Assembly (NCBI RefSeq): GCF_000485595.1
Contig: NW_014577933.1
Location: 33,177-61,006, forward strand
Reading direction: 5' to 3'
Origin: Priapulus caudatus
Taxonomy: Eukaryota; Priapulida; Priapulimorpha; Priapulimorphida; Priapulidae
DNA: 27,830 bases
In this document: one piece after another, positions 8,716 through 22,413 of the stretch
How the letters are laid out: every line of letters starts with the position of its first letter
Numbering within the stretch: the stretch's first letter is position 1
Position numbers and translations under genes: made by a program
Notes under the pieces: model-generated
The model's input: only the letters and a program-made list of their open reading frames with translations
What the model was told of the DNA's origin: nothing
Databases searched by the model: none

Positions 8716-10913
8716 GTGTATGACGCCTAGAGAAGTCATCCAAAATTAAAACTTTTCATGACTACGCCACTCGTGTTTTTCCACAGAAAAGGTGTCGTTG
8801 TCGTTGGTAAAGCACTTGGTTGTGTTCGCGTGGATGTGTGTACTTTGCGTATGTAGGTGTCAGAGTGAACTCGCGTTGGTCCATCCAGGCACTATTTCAC
8901 GCGGCTATTGTTTGGGTATTGGAGCAATAAAACCCGTTATACTGAATCCCTTCCGGTTGTTGTGTCAGTCGTCAGCAGCTGTTCAAGCGCAGGTGCGGTA
9001 GCGCCATCTGTGTCGGAGCAAGCAGACTAACTTGTTCGCATCGTGTTGCTAATGTATTCAGTAAACAGTATTCGCGGTTATACCTGCTTCCTAACACACT
9101 AGTCCTTCTCACCGACCATTGGCCATCTTAGTAAAACGTTTGTGTTATTTTGTGCTTTGATGTCGTAACCTCACAAGTAGCGGTCAGCATTCAGGAAGCA
9201 CAACTGGTCAGTCCGTTGCACGGAATGCGAACGCGGAAGTGTGATGTGGGAGTGAAAATATCTATTGAAAATCAAGTTAACCAATCGTGGTTTCACCAAT
9301 GTTACTATACATACACACGCATGCACGCATACACAGATATATATGCATAGAGAGGGAGTTGTGGCGACTCTTTAGGAATGTCCTGGCATTCCAACACTGT
9401 TGAGCAATAAAAAATCAATCAATCAGGCAACACATCAATAAGATGGCCAGTATTGCACTATACATTTAGATGTGTATGGCCTTAACGCTACTATTATATA
9501 TTAGTGTTTTCCAGGCTTGCTAACGCCTCGTATGCAAAGCTATGTCAGACGTACGGGCAGCAACAAACACTGTCTACAGAAGCCCGACCATGCAGGCTCT
9601 ACGACTGTTTCACACCCCGTAGTGAGAAGCGAGAATGTAACTTGTGGCTATATGCCTAGAGTAGCCGTACAAGTTTGTGTCGACTATATTTCTACTCTCC
9701 CATCACCACAACGCTGTAACGCCGAACTACACTCTCTCACTAAAGAACGTGGTAAAATTTAAGATTAAATTCATTAATAATTAAATTTAATTAAGCAATC
9801 AATCAGGCGACACATTAAGATTAACTAGTCGAAGACGCCTACGAAGTTGCATCATCTATAAATTTCACAGAAAAGATTATATTTCGTGGGCAATGCACCA
9901 TTCTTCGCAGCGAAGCGCATTTCCAGGACGCGCACGTGTAGCATATACTGCTATGATACTGTTCGCGGTTGGTCAGGAATCTCGAAGATGAGTGATGCCG
10001 GTAGATGCATCAACTTGTGGCTTAAATGCAACTTCTCATTGGCCTTATTGGCTCCGGGGTCGGAGGGATTCCTATAGGGACTGCGTAAAGATATGTTGGC
10101 TTTCCTGAAGATGCGTTGACCATAGGACGATCCTGTAATTTTGCGGGTTGCCATCCAGGGCTTGAACCGCGTGGATGAAACTGTGCCTAGTATGTATATA
10201 ACTAACAGTAACGCATTCTCGAAAATGAACATACGAGCTGGCTAGTAGAGAGCTGTAATTATTAATTTAATTTAATTAATGGTTAAATAATTAAGTTTAT
10301 ATTTCGGTGATTACGAGCTGAATTCAAGCAGAATATGAAGTCACTCTCTGGTCACAAGGCCTACTACAAATGTCGCGTAACAACAACACTTTCCTAATGG
10401 CAATGATTTCTACCTCCATTATCACTAACTCTACTAAAACTGCAACTGCTGGGGATGCTGCCTCCATTTATGCCAAAACACTCCTGAAATATAACTAGAC
10501 TTATCTGAATAAGATTGGCGCTTCGGGGACCACGTTGTGGTTACATGGACATACGAATTTATTTAAGTGCATATACGATAGATATGGATAATCACGGCTA
10601 TAATTAATGAACTGCCTATTTGTACGACGCAGTGAGCAAGCGCCTGCTAGCAATGAGGTACGTGCGTGTCCAGATAAATATGAATAACTTGTGAAATTTA
10701 AATTCAATACCGAAATTACTGGCGTTTACAAGAATGTTTATTCGTGCTCCACGAGACCGACCCATAAATGTTCTACTTGTCCTCAACGAGATCGATGCGC
10801 TAAATATCTTGTCGACCCATTTTCTTACTACACAAAATACCGCATAGGCTGTGGCTAGGAGTGGCATTTTTCTCCATGAACGAGAATTGTTGTACATACC
10901 CACATACGGCTCG
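8716..10913. other. Intergenic, repeat remnants, no gene recognised
   Basis: Two similar stretches, 9411-9445 and 9789-9823, share CAATCAATCAGGC(A/G)ACACAT and may be ends or tails of related repeats. Open frames at 8792-9001 (+; hydrophobic and Cys-rich start), 9951-10232 (-) and 10616-10957 (-) match nothing I recognise and lack convincing splice context. The rest is AT-rich. Confidence 0.4.
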
Positions 10914-11130
10914 TCTACATTAACCAGAGTTAACACTTGACTCGAGTTAAGAAACACGCATCGTCTACACGGAGTTTGTCTTAACCCGAGTTAAGCTAAC
11001 GGCAGCTAGCGGGAGGCGAGTAAACGCATGGCTTACTACCACTGGAGTTAACGATTTCGCGCGCGTCTACACGAGTCTTAACCCGGGCGAGATTAAACCC
11101 CCCTCATCGCGTGGGGTTACCCGAGCTAAG
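10914..11130. repeat. Degenerate array of CGTCTACA / GAGTTAA words
   Basis: CGTCTACA appears at about 10913, 10952 and 11065, each followed by GAGTTAA, TTAACCCGAG or related words, in both orientations. Such subterminal arrays are typical of DNA transposon ends. The open frame at 11248-11466 just downstream may be a decayed part of the same element, but this is uncertain. Confidence 0.45.
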
Positions 11131-12913
11131 ACCTCGTATAGAATGGATATGAAATAATCAGGATTAGGCCCAGATGGCGAGTTGGTTATGCTGCTACAGC
11201 TAAGAGGTTGACACTGCGTAAACGATATCTCGCAACACGCAAATTAAATGCCATGGCGCTGCAAGTTTGCCCCCGATTTCTTGGAAAAGCTACGAAATCA
11301 GTTTTTACTCTCTTTTCGAATGGGAGCGACACGGCGGTGCGTTTACCAAGTTAGAATTGGCAATATCGAAAGCTTGCAATATTGCAAGCAAAGTAATGAA
11401 TTTCGAGCGTTTCTCCCGATGAAACGGAACCAGTTTGATTTCATCAGAGGACTTCCGCATTTGTGACCCAGGTACGTTACAACGTATATATTCACTTCAC
11501 TTTACTGTCCTCCGAATAGACAAGATAAAATGGCCTTTTCTTAATCCTTCCGATTTTATTACAAAGCCAATAGCCAACGCCCAACTGTCCAGAGAACAAA
11601 CGCCCCCCTCCCCACCAAACCCAGGAGAAATGAGCTAGCTACGCACTTTTATACACGTGACTCCGTCTTGGGGAAACCTAGAGTAATATTCACTTCATTT
11701 GGATCTCCGCTGCATATTAGAATAGACCATGAACTTTGTACCAATGACCTTTGACCATTGCATGCTAGTTTCAACCCTACTTTTAGCCTATCTTTTCCAA
11801 CTGTCTCCAGCGTACACACCGAATCCAAAAATTACATATACGTACGTCCATTTTACCAGACTATAAATTGCACGTCACTGTGCCAGATGAGCTAAAAACG
11901 TCGTGCGACTAAAAATAATTCAAATATGAAATTGGTCATCGATAAACTAGGAGTTTTTTAATAGGGCTGCCGCACGCAAGCCCACGCACGCAGTAGCTTT
12001 GTACACGTAGAGGGATTAGCATTGGTCAGAAGCAAGGTTTACTAACGAATTCATTTAAAAGGGTCGATTCACTACTGACAATAAAACTTCATAACAATAA
12101 ACAAGGAGAACTGTGCCAACGAAAACTATTGTTCAGCACCATTGAGGAGCAAAGACCTGTGTATTAGTAACTTATTAGTTCTTTATTTGTCACACGAGCA
12201 AGTGCAATAACAGAAGCGACGATCGGGTATTGGTGAGCCACAACGCCTCTCACCTGCCTCCACTGACAGACGACACACTGCAAAATAGATTCGGCATTGA
12301 GTTCTTGTGTTTATCAGATTCATTTCAACAACTCATTGTTTATTCTGAACGAAAGCTTGCACAATCACCACCACATACACATCAAAGTCACGAACGAATT
12401 TCAGCCTCTTGTCCGGCACTGCACGAGTTCTTGATCACAAGACGCACCTACAATATAACACTCCTATTTAACCCTTCCTACTTCTTTGGTAAACCTAGTT
12501 CGGGTAAAAATTAACCTTTTTTTATTTATTAGCATCAATGACACGCATATCATCTTAGTTCTATGCGACTGAATAGAAATGATGGTTGCTTACTGGTTGT
12601 ACCGTCTGAAACTGAGCCATACATTCTCGAATGAACATTATTTTACAGTACAGTATAGGCAATAAATATAACTTAGAAATATACAATATTAACATGTGAC
12701 ATTTTCCTTATTACCATACACCCGTTTTCACAAAAGCTTGCTTTATAAATTGGTAGAAAACAACCAAACTAACGTTGACATGTTATTGTATCAAATAACA
12801 ATCGATAGGCTTAGAGTTGGCTTTACGTATCAATACAACTGATGAATTCTCTGTACACCAGCCAACCTTTGTTCCTGTGAGCATAACGTCAGTTGCATCA
12901 AGTTTACACTTAA
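11131..12913. other. Intergenic; one dispersed repeat, no gene recognised
   Basis: 11690-11900 contains ATGACCTTTGACC and ends GCCAGATGAGCTAAAAA, motifs shared with the repeat at 25940-26412. The open frames at 11248-11466, 11435-11638 and 12230-12514 (+) are not recognised. TTTATT at about 12518-12530 could be a minus-strand polyadenylation signal. Confidence 0.4.
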
Positions 12914-13187
12914 ATAAAAACTAAACAATGCTAGTCAAATAAATTTATCTTTTCAGTGAATACATGTGCAAGTCGATGTGATGTGCTCACCAAACTGTGA
13001 ACTTTGAAAACCAATATTATCACAAGTAAATACACGCACTGCGATCTATTCATAAAAAACTAACAATGCTTGTCAAATAAACGTCCTTTTCCAGCGAATA
13101 TATGTGCGAATCGATGTGGTGTGTCCACCTAACTGCACTTTGAAACCTAATCTTATCACAAGTAAACATACGCACTTCGATCTATTC
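12914..13187. repeat. Diverged tandem duplication, unit about 138 bp
   Basis: Copies at 12914-13051 and 13052-13187 both run from ATAAAAACTA-type sequence to GCGATCTATTC/TTCGATCTATTC and share CAAATAAA, TCGATGTG and TTATCACAAGTAAA. Identity is roughly 85% by eye. No coding function is seen. Confidence 0.8.
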
Positions 13188-13784
13188 TTCGTGACTTGAT
13201 GCTTGCAGCAGTGTCAGTGACGTCACAACCTAATCCCAGAGCCAACTGCAAACACTTCTGAACTAGTTACATACAAAGCTGAATGGGGAGAACTGACGCT
13301 GTCTCAACACGCTGCTGGTTCTATCTGATAACCACTGCTGTGATTGACATGCAACCAAGATTGAGGTAAGAACGCCAAGATGAGATTGGCTGTCATGTGA
13401 CGAAGACTGAAATCTGCAGTGCACGTACGTCACCAGCTAAATTCAGCGGCCGACTATCCTGACGCATGAATTCTTCTGCATGCTAACAAAACCATCGATC
13501 AGTTGACATTGCCGCTGCACATTTCACAACAACAGGCTGCTGTCACACACTCACGCATACGCACACCGATGAACCGACTTTTCTTTCACGACGAGGTACA
13601 TCAGCTTCAGCATCAGCCCCCATATCACGCAGCACATCACTACCCCCACACACCACCGGTCCTGAAGGAAAGACCGCTCATCCCCGAGAGATGCTGCTGC
13701 TGGTGCTGCTGCTATCACTCAAAGTTGCTGGGTTTCCAGTGTGTTCATATCTGAAACAAAATCGCCTCAAAGGCAAGAAAGACC

Positions 13785-13926
13785 TTAAATAGGAACTAGC
13801 TGGTCGTCATTGTCTACAAACATGAGTGAGCAGCCAGGACATGTGAGGGTAACATTCTCGCCCACCTTACTTAGTTCGAAGGCGTTCGGAGAATAGAGCG
13901 TCCACCGCACTGCTTCTGCCAGTAAC
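13785..13926 (-). other. Exon-like segment, possibly last coding exon of an unknown gene
   Basis: On the minus strand, TTTTTTGTGCAG precedes a 142-nt segment. In one frame it reads LLAEAVRWTLYSPNAFELSK and continues with a TCPGC motif to a TAA stop at 13785-13787 (46 residues). The composition looks protein-like, but I do not recognise the family and no upstream exon joins in that frame. It could instead belong to a spliced 3' UTR of the CREBZF gene upstream. Confidence 0.3.
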
Positions 13927-14224
13927 CTGCACAAAAAATGGCATACAGAGGTATTATCCCCCCTCCCCAACATACGCACGCACGCCACCGTTTCTAGTTC
14001 AATCGTTACAACTCATGACAGATCACTGTACGAGCATGGACAAAACTGCAGATTATATTGCTCTAGTATTTGAAATTACTAAACATTTACTGGGCAGAAT
14101 GATACCAATAATTCCATGCTGCACTATACCTACATTGCATTGATATCACCATAACACCAATACACAAAAACAATACAAACTACAAGAACTACTGCTTTAA
14201 CTTTTTTATCACAAATTAGCATTA

Positions 14225-14506
14225 GGCCAAAACAAAATATGTGTGGTTACCGTTACATGCCGAAAAAAAATAGGGTAGGTAGGTAGGGAAAACATTTTAT
14301 TTTCTTGAAATGTTTTATTTACGAACCATGTCCGAAGAATGTGCTTTTGAAATGTGCAAGAATGTCTTTTGAAGCAGGAACTGTCCAATTCATATTTTTT
14401 ATTTTTTTTTACTTTAAAGAAAATTGACAATTAAAATGTTTAGGGTCGCTGGGAATAAATAGGGTCGGTCGGGAAACCATAACCACACCTATATTTTGTT
14501 TTGGCC
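14225..14506. mobile_element. 282-bp PIF/Harbinger-type MITE
   Basis: The termini GGCCAAAACAAAATAT...GTGTGGTTA and their complement at the right end are inverted repeats of about 25 bp, differing by a 3-bp indel. TTA on each side (14222-14224 and 14507-14509) is a perfect 3-bp target duplication, as expected for PIF/Harbinger elements (TWA sites). Subterminal words GGGTAGG and GGGTCGGTCGGG repeat inside. No transposase. Confidence 0.8.
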
Positions 14507-14832
14507 TTACTGTAAGAGTGGGTGATGGTGCCTACATTATTTTACACAAGTTTCAATACAAGTGGTACTCCTCTGATTTGTCTGCATTTAAATATTAATA
14601 GTGCATTATGTTTATGACATACTAAAAATTAGTTCAAGAAGAATATCAGTGTCTTTTGTAGTTTCATCTATTTCCACAGCACCATCATCAGCTGATCCAT
14701 GCTAACCTTAAATTTAATCGGGTTTTACACAAATATACAATACGTATAATGACAGAGTCCAGTACACACATGCATTATTATATAAACGTTCAACAATATC
14801 TATAAAGATAAAATATAAAGAACTAACATCAC

Positions 14833-14871
14833 CAGACATATCCTTGGCTAACCTCTTCATGGCACAGCTAC
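14833..14871 (-). other. 39-nt exon-like segment on the minus strand
   Basis: It is preceded on the minus strand by a pyrimidine-rich tract ending TTTTTACAG and followed by GTGATG. It contains GCCATGAAG, a fair start context. Together with 16034-16072 and 13785-13926 it may form a spliced non-coding tail downstream of CREBZF. The segments do not join into one long frame. Confidence 0.25.
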
Positions 14872-15229
14872 CTGTAAAAACAGAAAAAAATAGAGCAGAA
14901 CTGTAAGCAATTCATAACTAGGTAAGTGGCTACTAGTGTGTTAAACTTATACAAACACTTACTACACAAGATCTTGCATAATATTATACCAATGTAATTC
15001 AAATATCTGAAGCATAAGCTTTGCAAAAGAGACATTTCCCACTACGCATCAAAGGCAAGTATGGAAAACAAATGATTACAAATAATTTTAGAATAAGTTT
15101 CCAAGATATAACCAATATTCTAAGATAAGTAATGAAGGGAACACTGCAAATCTTAAATCACAGTAGATGTGCTGTAATACTCTGCATCAATACTAAGGCG
15201 CAGATACACTTTTCAAATGTACAATTGAA

Positions 15230-15294
15230 CGCCCTCTATCCCCGACATTTCTCTATACCGACACCTTTGCCGACACCAAGAGATAGGGGGCGCT
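15230..15294. repeat. Short hairpin with GCCCTCTATC / GATAGGGGGC ends
   Basis: 15231-15240 pairs with about 15283-15292, with CCGACACC repeated directly in between. It looks like a small decayed inverted-repeat element. The open frame across it is not recognised. Confidence 0.4.
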
Positions 15295-16033
15295 CTTTTA
15301 GGCACCATTACATGAGCATACCGAACTCTTCTTTCTTATTCTAGGCAGAATCAGATCATTCTGGCACTATCACAATTCTCAGCAATGGAACTGCTCACTC
15401 ATGCTTCTGGCTTGAAAAAAGAAAAGCAATGTGTTAACATATATACACAAAAGCCAATGTTATCGATTATTCAACATAAACCTGATGACAAAGCAGAATT
15501 TTTAAGGTAATGAATGACACATCAATTAATTGAACTGCGTGAAGATGTTAAAAGCACAGTAAATACTACTATATGAAGATAATAGATCTTAAAAACACAT
15601 ACTACAAAATTAAATAGAAGAAAACTGGCAAGTATACACGTTTATATTAATAACAGATTTACAGTAATAAACTTGTACTTCTTGTGGATCACCTGCATTA
15701 GAAACAGTTAAACAACATTCTCAGCTCAATTATTTCACTCAGTATCTTAACAAACATCCACAATCTACAGCAAAACATGCAGCAGTGTGTCACACCAGTT
15801 TCATTGCTTGAAGTACAACAACGGCTCCCATTTATAGTAAAACAAACAATACAGAAAGAACACATGATCAGGCTCGCTACAATACCGCAACGGTACGCTT
15901 ACTCATGTGACTTTCTGGATCAATTCTGGCTCTACAGAAAAAAGCTGAATGTTTTGCTGTTTATAACTGAATTGCCTGAAAACTAAGAGTAAAGTAAATT
16001 GAGTAAACACACAAACACCCCTTACCAAAGTAC

Positions 16034-16072
16034 CTTGGGCCGCTGGCAGTCACAACTCAGCAATGCGGGCGA
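16034..16072 (-). other. 39-nt exon-like segment on the minus strand
   Basis: On the minus strand, TTTTCTTTCCAG precedes it and GTACTTTG follows it. Its core CATTGCTGAGTTGTGACTGCCAG resembles minus-strand sequence at about 15361-15391 (CATTGCTGAGAATTGTGATAGTGCCAG), suggesting a duplicated segment. Only one frame is open, and it does not join the other exon-like pieces. Confidence 0.25.
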
Positions 16073-16743
16073 CTGGAAAGAAAATGTGAAACATGTCATC
16101 TTTTTCAAATCTATTACAATTTTATAGTTCATGCATAGAAAATCTCTTAAAGCATCCACTTGTATTTATTTTATTATTCAAAGGTTTAAGCAACAAGTTA
16201 TGAATGATTGTAGTAAACATTTTCCAAACATAAAATTATTACAGGCACTTTAGATTTTTACACGTTTAACACTGGCAAAGTACTCGTACTTTAGTTTATA
16301 TACATAGCAAGCAAAATTTGAAAGGCCATGTTACAATTACTATTCCTATACAACGACTTCCTAAAATCCGGTGCAAAGCTTCTAGTAATGCATAATTATG
16401 TACACGATTTATACAAAATTCCCAACTGCTAATAAGTTACATGGGAATTCTGCTTGACAAACACGTTTCACAAATCGATTTAATATATGCCATTGCTAAG
16501 CATCTTTTAAAAACATAATTTCACTAAATTAATATTGTTGATAACACCACGACATTTTGCGACCAAAATGAGCATAAGGTGAAACTCCAATAGCAAATGA
16601 TTAAGGCATGGAATCGCATAGACTTGCCTCAATCAGCTAGCTCCTACAGATCTACTAAGCACCATAAGACTAAATCTCACTAAATTTCATCAATCACATG
16701 ATCACAACAAATATTTACAGCATGAAGATTGCTCACGCGGCAT

Positions 16744-17814
16744 TTATTCGTCGAACACACACTGCTCACCGTGAGCCATCCGCGAACATCTCGGGCAAAA
16801 CTCGAGTGATACGTTCTTGTTTTCCACATGCAGGCACACACCGCCACCTAGCGCCGCACCCTTCGTATGCTTGGTAGGTTCCCTGGCGTCGCCATGGTGA
16901 GCCCTCTTGCGGTTGAAAGAGGTTGTCAAGGAAACGCTGCTGGCATCAATGTTCTTCAGAAGGGTGGAGAGCGTGCTTTCGTTGGCGATGACATTCCGCA
17001 GATAGGCGAGCTCTTCTCTTAGCGTACTGCTCTCGTTTCTTTCAATCTCTAGCTCGGTTCTCAACTCGGCGTTTTCCTTCGCCAGTTTCTCCTTGTCACT
17101 CTCCAGCTTGTTGATGTGGGCCTTCTTTTTTTCCCGGTTTATTCGGGCCTGTTGCGCATTTCTTTGATTCTTCTCCACGATGGCCTCCGCCTTGTCGTCT
17201 TCGCTGCTCGTCGAATGTGCGGGGCTTAAAGTTGGCGAAAAGCTGTCCCTCGTACGCGCACCATAGACGTCACTGGAACATGGTAGCTTTGGGGTTTTCC
17301 GTCCTGCACGCTTTCCTGTTTGCTTGGCCGCTGTTATGCAGACTTCTGGGAGTGGGGAGGTGGTACGTGGCGATGCCAGCATCGTTGATTCTGCAGGCAT
17401 CTGCTGCGCCACACTGCTGCTGCTGCAGCTACCGACGTTTGCCAGCGTGACGTTACATGCTGGGCCGGCATATTCACTGTCAGTTGGGTTGGGATGAAGG
17501 ACTCCGGACGAGGGGAGCAGTGTCATTTTGTCGGCGACTAATTCGAAATGCATATTATCGACTAATTCTTCAAACCCAGGCAATGCCAATGCGTTATAAA
17601 TATAACCTTCCATCATGTCACCACACCCCAAAGGTGAACTCTCAGACATAGAAACGGGGCTATAATCCGTTACCTCGCCCAATTTCCCTACCTCAAATTC
17701 ATCACTGAAAACGGAATCCTGTTGGTACATGTTCTCTGTTGGATGACGGCTTGTCAGAGCTTGCACTTGTATCTGAACATCAGAAATAGGCGTAGTAAGA
17801 CTACTAAAATCCAT
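16744..17814 (-). CDS. CREBZF: CREBZF (Zhangfei/SMILE) bZIP transcriptional regulator, 356 aa, single coding exon
   Basis: In vertebrates CREBZF is a nuclear bZIP co-regulator that partners ATF4, HCF-1 and nuclear receptors. Here residues 1-210 are a Ser/Thr/Pro-rich, probably disordered N-terminus. The basic region at 216-232 contains RNAQQARINREKKK. The zipper has Leu at 237, 244, 251, 265 and 272, with Glu at 258. Family assignment rests on the segment after the zipper, YLRNVIANESTLSTLL then LTTSF (271-300), and on the C-terminal GGVCLHVENKNVSLEFC (324-340) with more cysteines at 343 and 352. Human CREBZF has near-identical equivalents (LRAVLANETGLARLL and GGVCLHVDKDKVSVEFC, from memory). 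The coding region has no intron. I see no [D/E]HxY HCF-1 binding motif. AATAAA overlaps the stop codon on this strand, and a GTGAGC donor lies a few bases after it, so a spliced 3' UTR is possible. The first ATG is used; upstream is 5' UTR or promoter. Confidence 0.92.
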   Translation of the reverse strand: MDFSSLTTPISDVQIQVQALTSRHPTENMYQQDSVFSDEFEVGKLGEVTDYSPVSMSESSPLGCGDMMEGYIYNALALPGFEELVDNMHFELVADKMTLLPSSGVLHPNPTDSEYAGPACNVTLANVGSCSSSSVAQQMPAESTMLASPRTTSPLPEVCITAAKQTGKRAGRKTPKLPCSSDVYGARTRDSFSPTLSPAHSTSSEDDKAEAIVEKNQRNAQQARINREKKKAHINKLESDKEKLAKENAELRTELEIERNESSTLREELAYLRNVIANESTLSTLLKNIDASSVSLTTSFNRKRAHHGDAREPTKHTKGAALGGGVCLHVENKNVSLEFCPRCSRMAHGEQCVFDE

Positions 17815-19195
17815 TGCTATTGGTCTAGCTGGCGTAGTTCTGTTCTTGCGAATTTAAGATAAAACTAAAACGAAGTCGTTGTTACGACATAGGGTAGAAC
17901 GTAACGTCGACGTATAATTTACAACTTACCAAATTAGGAATATGCCTCTTATGAAACGTATGATGATCGTCGTTCACACTTCTGCATCAGATTCACAACT
18001 AGGCCAACCTGGCCGCGTGAACGGAGGTCGTGTATGAGCAGGTGTTAATTCCAATCCGCTGATTCGCTGATCATCAGTTTATGGGCGTGTCTTACACGCG
18101 GGTATCACTCATCGTGATTCATGCGATGAAAACGTTTCGCCGACGTCGAGCCAAATGACAGTTTTCGTAACATTCCGCAAAACATCTTAGACAAAAGCTA
18201 GGTCGCATTTATTTCTTGTAGATTTTAGGTGTAACACTTGTTTTGCGAAATATCATGTTTAGCATGAACAAACATTGTAATTTTTGCGCGCAAATAAGAT
18301 TGTAGAAAACACATAAATCCGAATATGGATAGTATAAAGTAGATCCCGCCGACGATTGCGCGAAAGAGATAGATGGTGATAGATGGAGATAGAAAGAGAT
18401 AGATACGTGAATATTCATTTAGATAAGCATAAAATTTAATAGTATTTTTTTAACAATGTGATACCGCATTTATATAACGGTATATTTACAAACGACAAAA
18501 TCATGAAAAAAGTTCCATGTGCATGACCGCGACGATGGACCATGACGCTGGAAAAAACACTAGTACAGCTCTACGGTACACCAGCGCCGTCTAGTGTCGT
18601 ATATTGTTAAGCTCAGGTTGTAAGTACTCTCTTGGTTTATATTTCCTTCTTCATTAATAATAATAATAATAATATATTACTATTTTAAGATTACAGTGAG
18701 CATATTAATACGATTATGGTATTAACATCACGAGTAGGGTAATGCAATTGCTAATGGAGATAACCTCGTTTGCCAAAACATTACGTTAGCTCGGTATCCA
18801 TCTTGGAGTCAATAAATGCCACCTCACCACATTTATCGTCACTCGACCTGCTATCGGGTTCATAGTCGTAGGTGTCACTCTTTTTGCATCAGAGTTCTGT
18901 CGATATACATCTCTTCTCGTGAGCGTACGTTAAGGTTTGTGCCAGGTTGGTGAAGTAACTAGGCAGTGTGTAATGTTTAAAAGTGCACTTTAATCATGTT
19001 AATGGAAATTATGACCACATTGCATAGCAGCATATAGCAAAGTACACTCACTTGGCTAATCCACTCACTTACTCGGCGTAGTTCTGTATTTCAGTTCAAC
19101 ACTAAGTACATGTCGTATGAAGCCTTGTTCAGTTTTATAGAAATGCACTGGCATTGTTACAAAATGTACTTTTATTTCAGAAATCACTGACTACA
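17815..19195. promoter_or_regulatory. Divergent intergenic region between CREBZF and SEC61G
   Basis: This 1.4-kb head-to-head interval must contain both promoters. No TATA box could be assigned with confidence. GACGTC at about 18141-18146 is a CRE-like half-palindrome. It also holds AGATAGAT-rich sequence (18361-18405) and a short (AAT)n tract at about 18653-18675. A TTTATTTCAG acceptor ending at 19180 shows that SEC61G has at least one upstream non-coding exon in or near this region. Confidence 0.45.
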
Positions 19196-21246
<2,051 letters not shown>

Positions 21247-21869
21247 GTGTCAATTGTTATTAATGTCAACCTGTTCATTGCTTTTTGAGCATTATCAAAC
21301 GTAGTTAAAGAACCGTGTTGATGTTTAGCATTTTTGAAGCTCTATTTAACGTTTCTCAGTGCTGCTTTCTGTCACCTATGCTTTGGTACGTGTTTGTAGT
21401 AAAAAGGATAGCTAAGAATTATACCTTTCAAACGTGAACATGGGTTTTGTTGCTTTTCCCAGCGGATCGTAACAAGTGCAATCATGGAGTGAGCGATCCC
21501 TGGTCCTGCTTGGACACATCGCACGCCGAAATGTGGTGACGGTGGCTGTTTCGACAACTGAACTTAACCCTGGGTTGATAACAGCACTCACGAGGGTGGG
21601 CCGTTTCGTGCACATTTTCTTTCCCTCGCACACTGGGGATAGAACATCTGCAGACAAACACGAGAGAAAATCCACCTGCACCTGTCCCCCATCCCTTTAT
21701 TGATTTGTGATTAGAAGTGTCTGTTAGCTCAAATTCGATTCTGCAGCATAAACTGCGAACATTGTTTCGAGTTGCCTAAAAGCCCACCCCTTTGAACTTT
21801 TTACACGAACACACCTTCAAATAGATCGACTGTCTTGGCACCGGCGCACGGCAAATCTACACCGGCAGC
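21247..21869. other. Interval between SEC61G and EIF1AD
   Basis: It holds the SEC61G 3' UTR and the EIF1AD 5' region. Open frames on both strands at 21372-21703 overlap each other and resemble no known family. EIF1AD follows in the same orientation, so its promoter probably lies within the last few hundred bases. Confidence 0.4.
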
Positions 21870-22373
21870 ATGTCGAGGGCTACCAAGCGCAAGCACGTTG
21901 TGCAGGAAGTGTTAAACGACTATATATTGCCATCTGCAGAACAGTTTATTGTACAAGTTGTGGCTTCGAAGGGGAACAATCTACACGAAGTCGTCACGGA
22001 CTCCGGCGATCAGTTCCTCGTGACAATGCCAAGCAAATTTCGCAAGAACGTCTGGATCAAACGTAGCGACTTCTTGCTGGTTGAGCCGATTGAGGAAGGT
22101 GACAAGGTCAAAGCCGAAATCATTAGCATCCTCTACAAGAACCAAGTGAAGTACATCAAAGAGGAAGGCAAGTGGCCACCTGGCTTCAGCGATGTTAAGA
22201 AGGAGAAGAATGACGGGGCCAACAACAACGACGGTGAAGCCAGGAATACGGAGGACGAGGAAGATAGCGATAGTGACCTATTTGTCAACACAAACAGGCA
22301 TGCTGTTGCTTACGAGGAGTCTGATGATGACACTGATGATGACGATGAAGATGTGGATGATGAATTAGTGTAG
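21870..22373 (+). CDS. EIF1AD: Probable RNA-binding protein EIF1AD, 167 aa, intronless
   Basis: EIF1AD (haponin) is an eIF1A-like OB-fold protein of eukaryotes. Residues 1-105 form an S1/IF1-type OB fold beginning [17 protein letters not shown], with GNNLHEV, the [19 protein letters not shown] stretch and [12 protein letters not shown], almost identical in order and spacing to the human protein. The tail is acidic and low-complexity, with [10 protein letters not shown] (about residues 134-143), a motif also kept in human EIF1AD, followed by Asp/Glu runs. Its length (167 aa) matches the human protein (165 aa). The ATG lies in a good context (GCAGCATGT). The coding region is uninterrupted. Confidence 0.97.
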   Translation: MSRATKRKHVVQEVLNDYILPSAEQFIVQVVASKGNNLHEVVTDSGDQFLVTMPSKFRKNVWIKRSDFLLVEPIEEGDKVKAEIISILYKNQVKYIKEEGKWPPGFSDVKKEKNDGANNNDGEARNTEDEEDSDSDLFVNTNRHAVAYEESDDDTDDDDEDVDDELV

Positions 22374-22413
22374 GCTAACAACAACCCGTGTTAAAGCTTT
22401 TTTTCATGTGTTA

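Noticed and set aside
9951-10232. 93-residue open frame (minus) with a GGTTCAAGCCC B-box-like string
   Set aside because: No family match, and no A box or tRNA fold could be drawn, so neither a gene nor a SINE is called.
12914-13187. Possible CRISPR-like or satellite array
   Set aside because: Only two diverged copies of 138 bp; this is a simple tandem duplication in animal DNA.
18361-18405. AGATAGAT-rich stretch as a regulatory array
   Set aside because: It is a short imperfect microsatellite with no supporting context.
21412-21703. Open frames on both strands between SEC61G and EIF1AD
   Set aside because: They overlap each other, have no recognisable domains and sit in UTR or promoter space.
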